Assembly: GCA_963966765.1 (NCBI GenBank)
Contig: CAXAAR010000009.1
Span: 1 to 41,403 of the forward strand
DNA: 41,403 nucleotides
DNA from: Aequoribacter sp003520285
GTDB taxonomy: Bacteria; Pseudomonadota; Gammaproteobacteria; Pseudomonadales; Halieaceae
Reading direction: 5' to 3'
The position numbers and the translations under genes are program-made. The first letter of the stretch is position 1, and the number at the start of each line of letters is the position of its first letter. Below the pieces are notes generated by a model. The model made no database searches, was not told the origin of the DNA, and saw only the letters and a list, made by a program, of their open reading frames with translations. Positions 40,412 to 41,403 of this stretch are shown piece by piece.

Positions 40412-41403
40412 CTAGTCGCTGAGGTCTATCCTAACACCAGCTGCACCCAAGGCGAGCATAATGAGTTTTCGCGTGTCATTCGGATCTATGACTGCATCGA
40501 TCTCTAAATGTGAAGCGGCCTCGGTGGCTTTACCAATATCGTAAAGCTGGCCTACCAGCTGCTCAAACAAAGCCTGTCGCTGCGCGGGATCAGCAATCGA
40601 TTCCAGCTCTTTGCGGTATCCCAAACGCACTGCGCCCTCAAGACCCATACCCCCGAATTCCCCAGTGGGCCAGGACGCGGCATAACACGGTGCAGCAAAA
40701 CTACCGCCGGTCATCGCCATCGCCCCCAAACCATAGCCTTTGCGCAAAAATACCGCGACCAAGGGCCCAGAGAACGAAGCGCCCGCCTCAAACAGTGCCG
40801 CCATTCTGGTGACCGCAGCTTGTGCCTCACTGTCAGGACCCACCATAAAACCGGGCGTATCGGTTAAGGAGACCAACGGCAGATTAAATCGCTGGCATAA
40901 CCGGTACCATCGTGCCGCTTTATCTGCGGCCTCGGCATCCACTGCCCCACCCAACTGCTGACAGTCATTTGCAATCACACCCACCGCAACGCCGCCCAGT
41001 CGAGCGAGACCCGTAATGACACTTCGACCATAAACACGACTCATTTCAGTAAACGAGTCTTGATCAACAATCGCTTCAATAATAGGACGAATAGGATACG
41101 CCCACCGCCGATCTGCAGGGATCACATCGCGGAGGGATAGCGCGCTCTCCGGTGGTCGATTCGGTATAGCGCCTTGAAAGTAACTCAGCACCTTTCGAGC
41201 CGTTCGGGTCGCTTCTTCCTCGTTCTCGACCAACACATCGATCACACCATTGCGGTACTGGCTCTCTGCTGGACCAATATCGGTCGCCTTGAATTTTCCG
41301 ATACCACCGCCCTCAATCATGGCGGGGCCTGCCATGCCAATCCAAGATGCGCGGGTGGCTATCCGGATATCACCGGCTCCAAATAAGGCGGCATTACCGG
41401 CAA
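40412..41403 (-). CDS. Acyl-CoA carboxylase, carboxyltransferase subunit (5'-truncated)
   Basis: The C-terminal part of a biotin-dependent carboxylase beta subunit, the enzyme part that moves CO2 from biotin to an acyl-CoA. The frame is open to the right edge: the first visible residues AGNAALFGAGDIRIATRAS are typical of the N-terminal crotonase half, followed by MAGPAMIEGGGIG and the ADRRWAYPIRPIIEAIVD and GSFAAPCYAASWPTGEFGGMG motifs of the C-terminal half. About 330 residues are present, so 150-250 residues are missing. Specificity (propionyl, methylcrotonyl, geranyl or other) cannot be assigned. An ATG at 41335 is internal, not the start. Confidence 0.9.
   Translation of the reverse strand, partial: AGNAALFGAGDIRIATRASWIGMAGPAMIEGGGIGKFKATDIGPAESQYRNGVIDVLVENEEEATRTARKVLSYFQGAIPNRPPESALSLRDVIPADRRWAYPIRPIIEAIVDQDSFTEMSRVYGRSVITGLARLGGVAVGVIANDCQQLGGAVDAEAADKAARWYRLCQRFNLPLVSLTDTPGFMVGPDSEAQAAVTRMAALFEAGASFSGPLVAVFLRKGYGLGAMAMTGGSFAAPCYAASWPTGEFGGMGLEGAVRLGYRKELESIADPAQRQALFEQLVGQLYDIGKATEAASHLEIDAVIDPNDTRKLIMLALGAAGVRIDLSD

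Overview
The window is a chromosomal segment of a gammaproteobacterium with intermediate GC content. The best guess is a marine Cellvibrionales/Halieaceae-like (OM60/NOR5-type) lineage. This rests on the Pseudomonas-like rpoE/nadB/sdhE/ygfZ neighbourhood, a complete FNR-linked cbb3 oxidase locus, soluble SthA, RapA and a DUF3604 protein. The taxonomic call is inference from gene content. No tRNA, rRNA, insertion sequence, prophage or CRISPR array was seen.

Layout. (1) 1-5657, minus strand: the sigma-E envelope-stress operon rpoE-rseA-rseB-rseC-mucD, followed by lepA, which runs off the left edge. A strong sigma-E-type promoter (GAACTT-N16-TCTTA) precedes rpoE, so the operon looks autoregulated. 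(2) 5850-8783: nadB diverges from rpoE and converges on a short YgfX-like remnant and sdhE; ygfZ diverges from sdhE. (3) 8808-10836: a broken gene for a degenerate GGDEF/EAL protein, interrupted by an in-frame TAG and a one-base frameshift. (4) 10955-20822: fnr, then a long operon Yip1-ccoN-ccoO-ccoQ-ccoP-ccoG-ccoH-ccoI-ccoS-(DsbD_2/SafE-type membrane protein). A class II-type FNR box stands before the Yip1 gene. (5) 21038-24536: sthA, an exported trypsin-like protease overlapping its 3' end, a 44-bp tandem repeat, and the bolA-trhO pair. (6) 24679-29426: an OmpR/EnvZ-type two-component pair, an RDD membrane protein, and lptF-lptG for LPS export. (7) 29512-38591: pepA-holC-valS, a CspD-like protein, a membrane-anchored cold-shock-domain protein, tatD and rapA. 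(8) 38588-41403, minus strand: a secreted DUF3604 protein and the C-terminal two thirds or so of an acyl-CoA carboxylase carboxyltransferase running off the right edge.

How it works together. The left part couples envelope stress (RpoE, its anti-sigma system, the periplasmic protease MucD) with NAD synthesis and flavoprotein/Fe-S maturation (NadB, SdhE, YgfZ). The middle is a self-contained microaerobic respiration module: oxygen sensor FNR, cbb3 structural subunits, and the copper and electron-transfer assembly factors CcoG, CcoH, CcoI and CcoS. The right part is mostly housekeeping.

Most of the window is ordinary core genome. The items most worth a second look are the doubly broken GGDEF/EAL gene with a slippery TTT-TGA junction, the 44-bp repeat that holds the ends of two convergent genes, the Yip1 gene leading the FNR-box cco operon, the half-length YgfX-like ORF, and the membrane-anchored cold-shock-domain protein next to a soluble one. 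I did not find convincing evidence of a wholly new multigene system.
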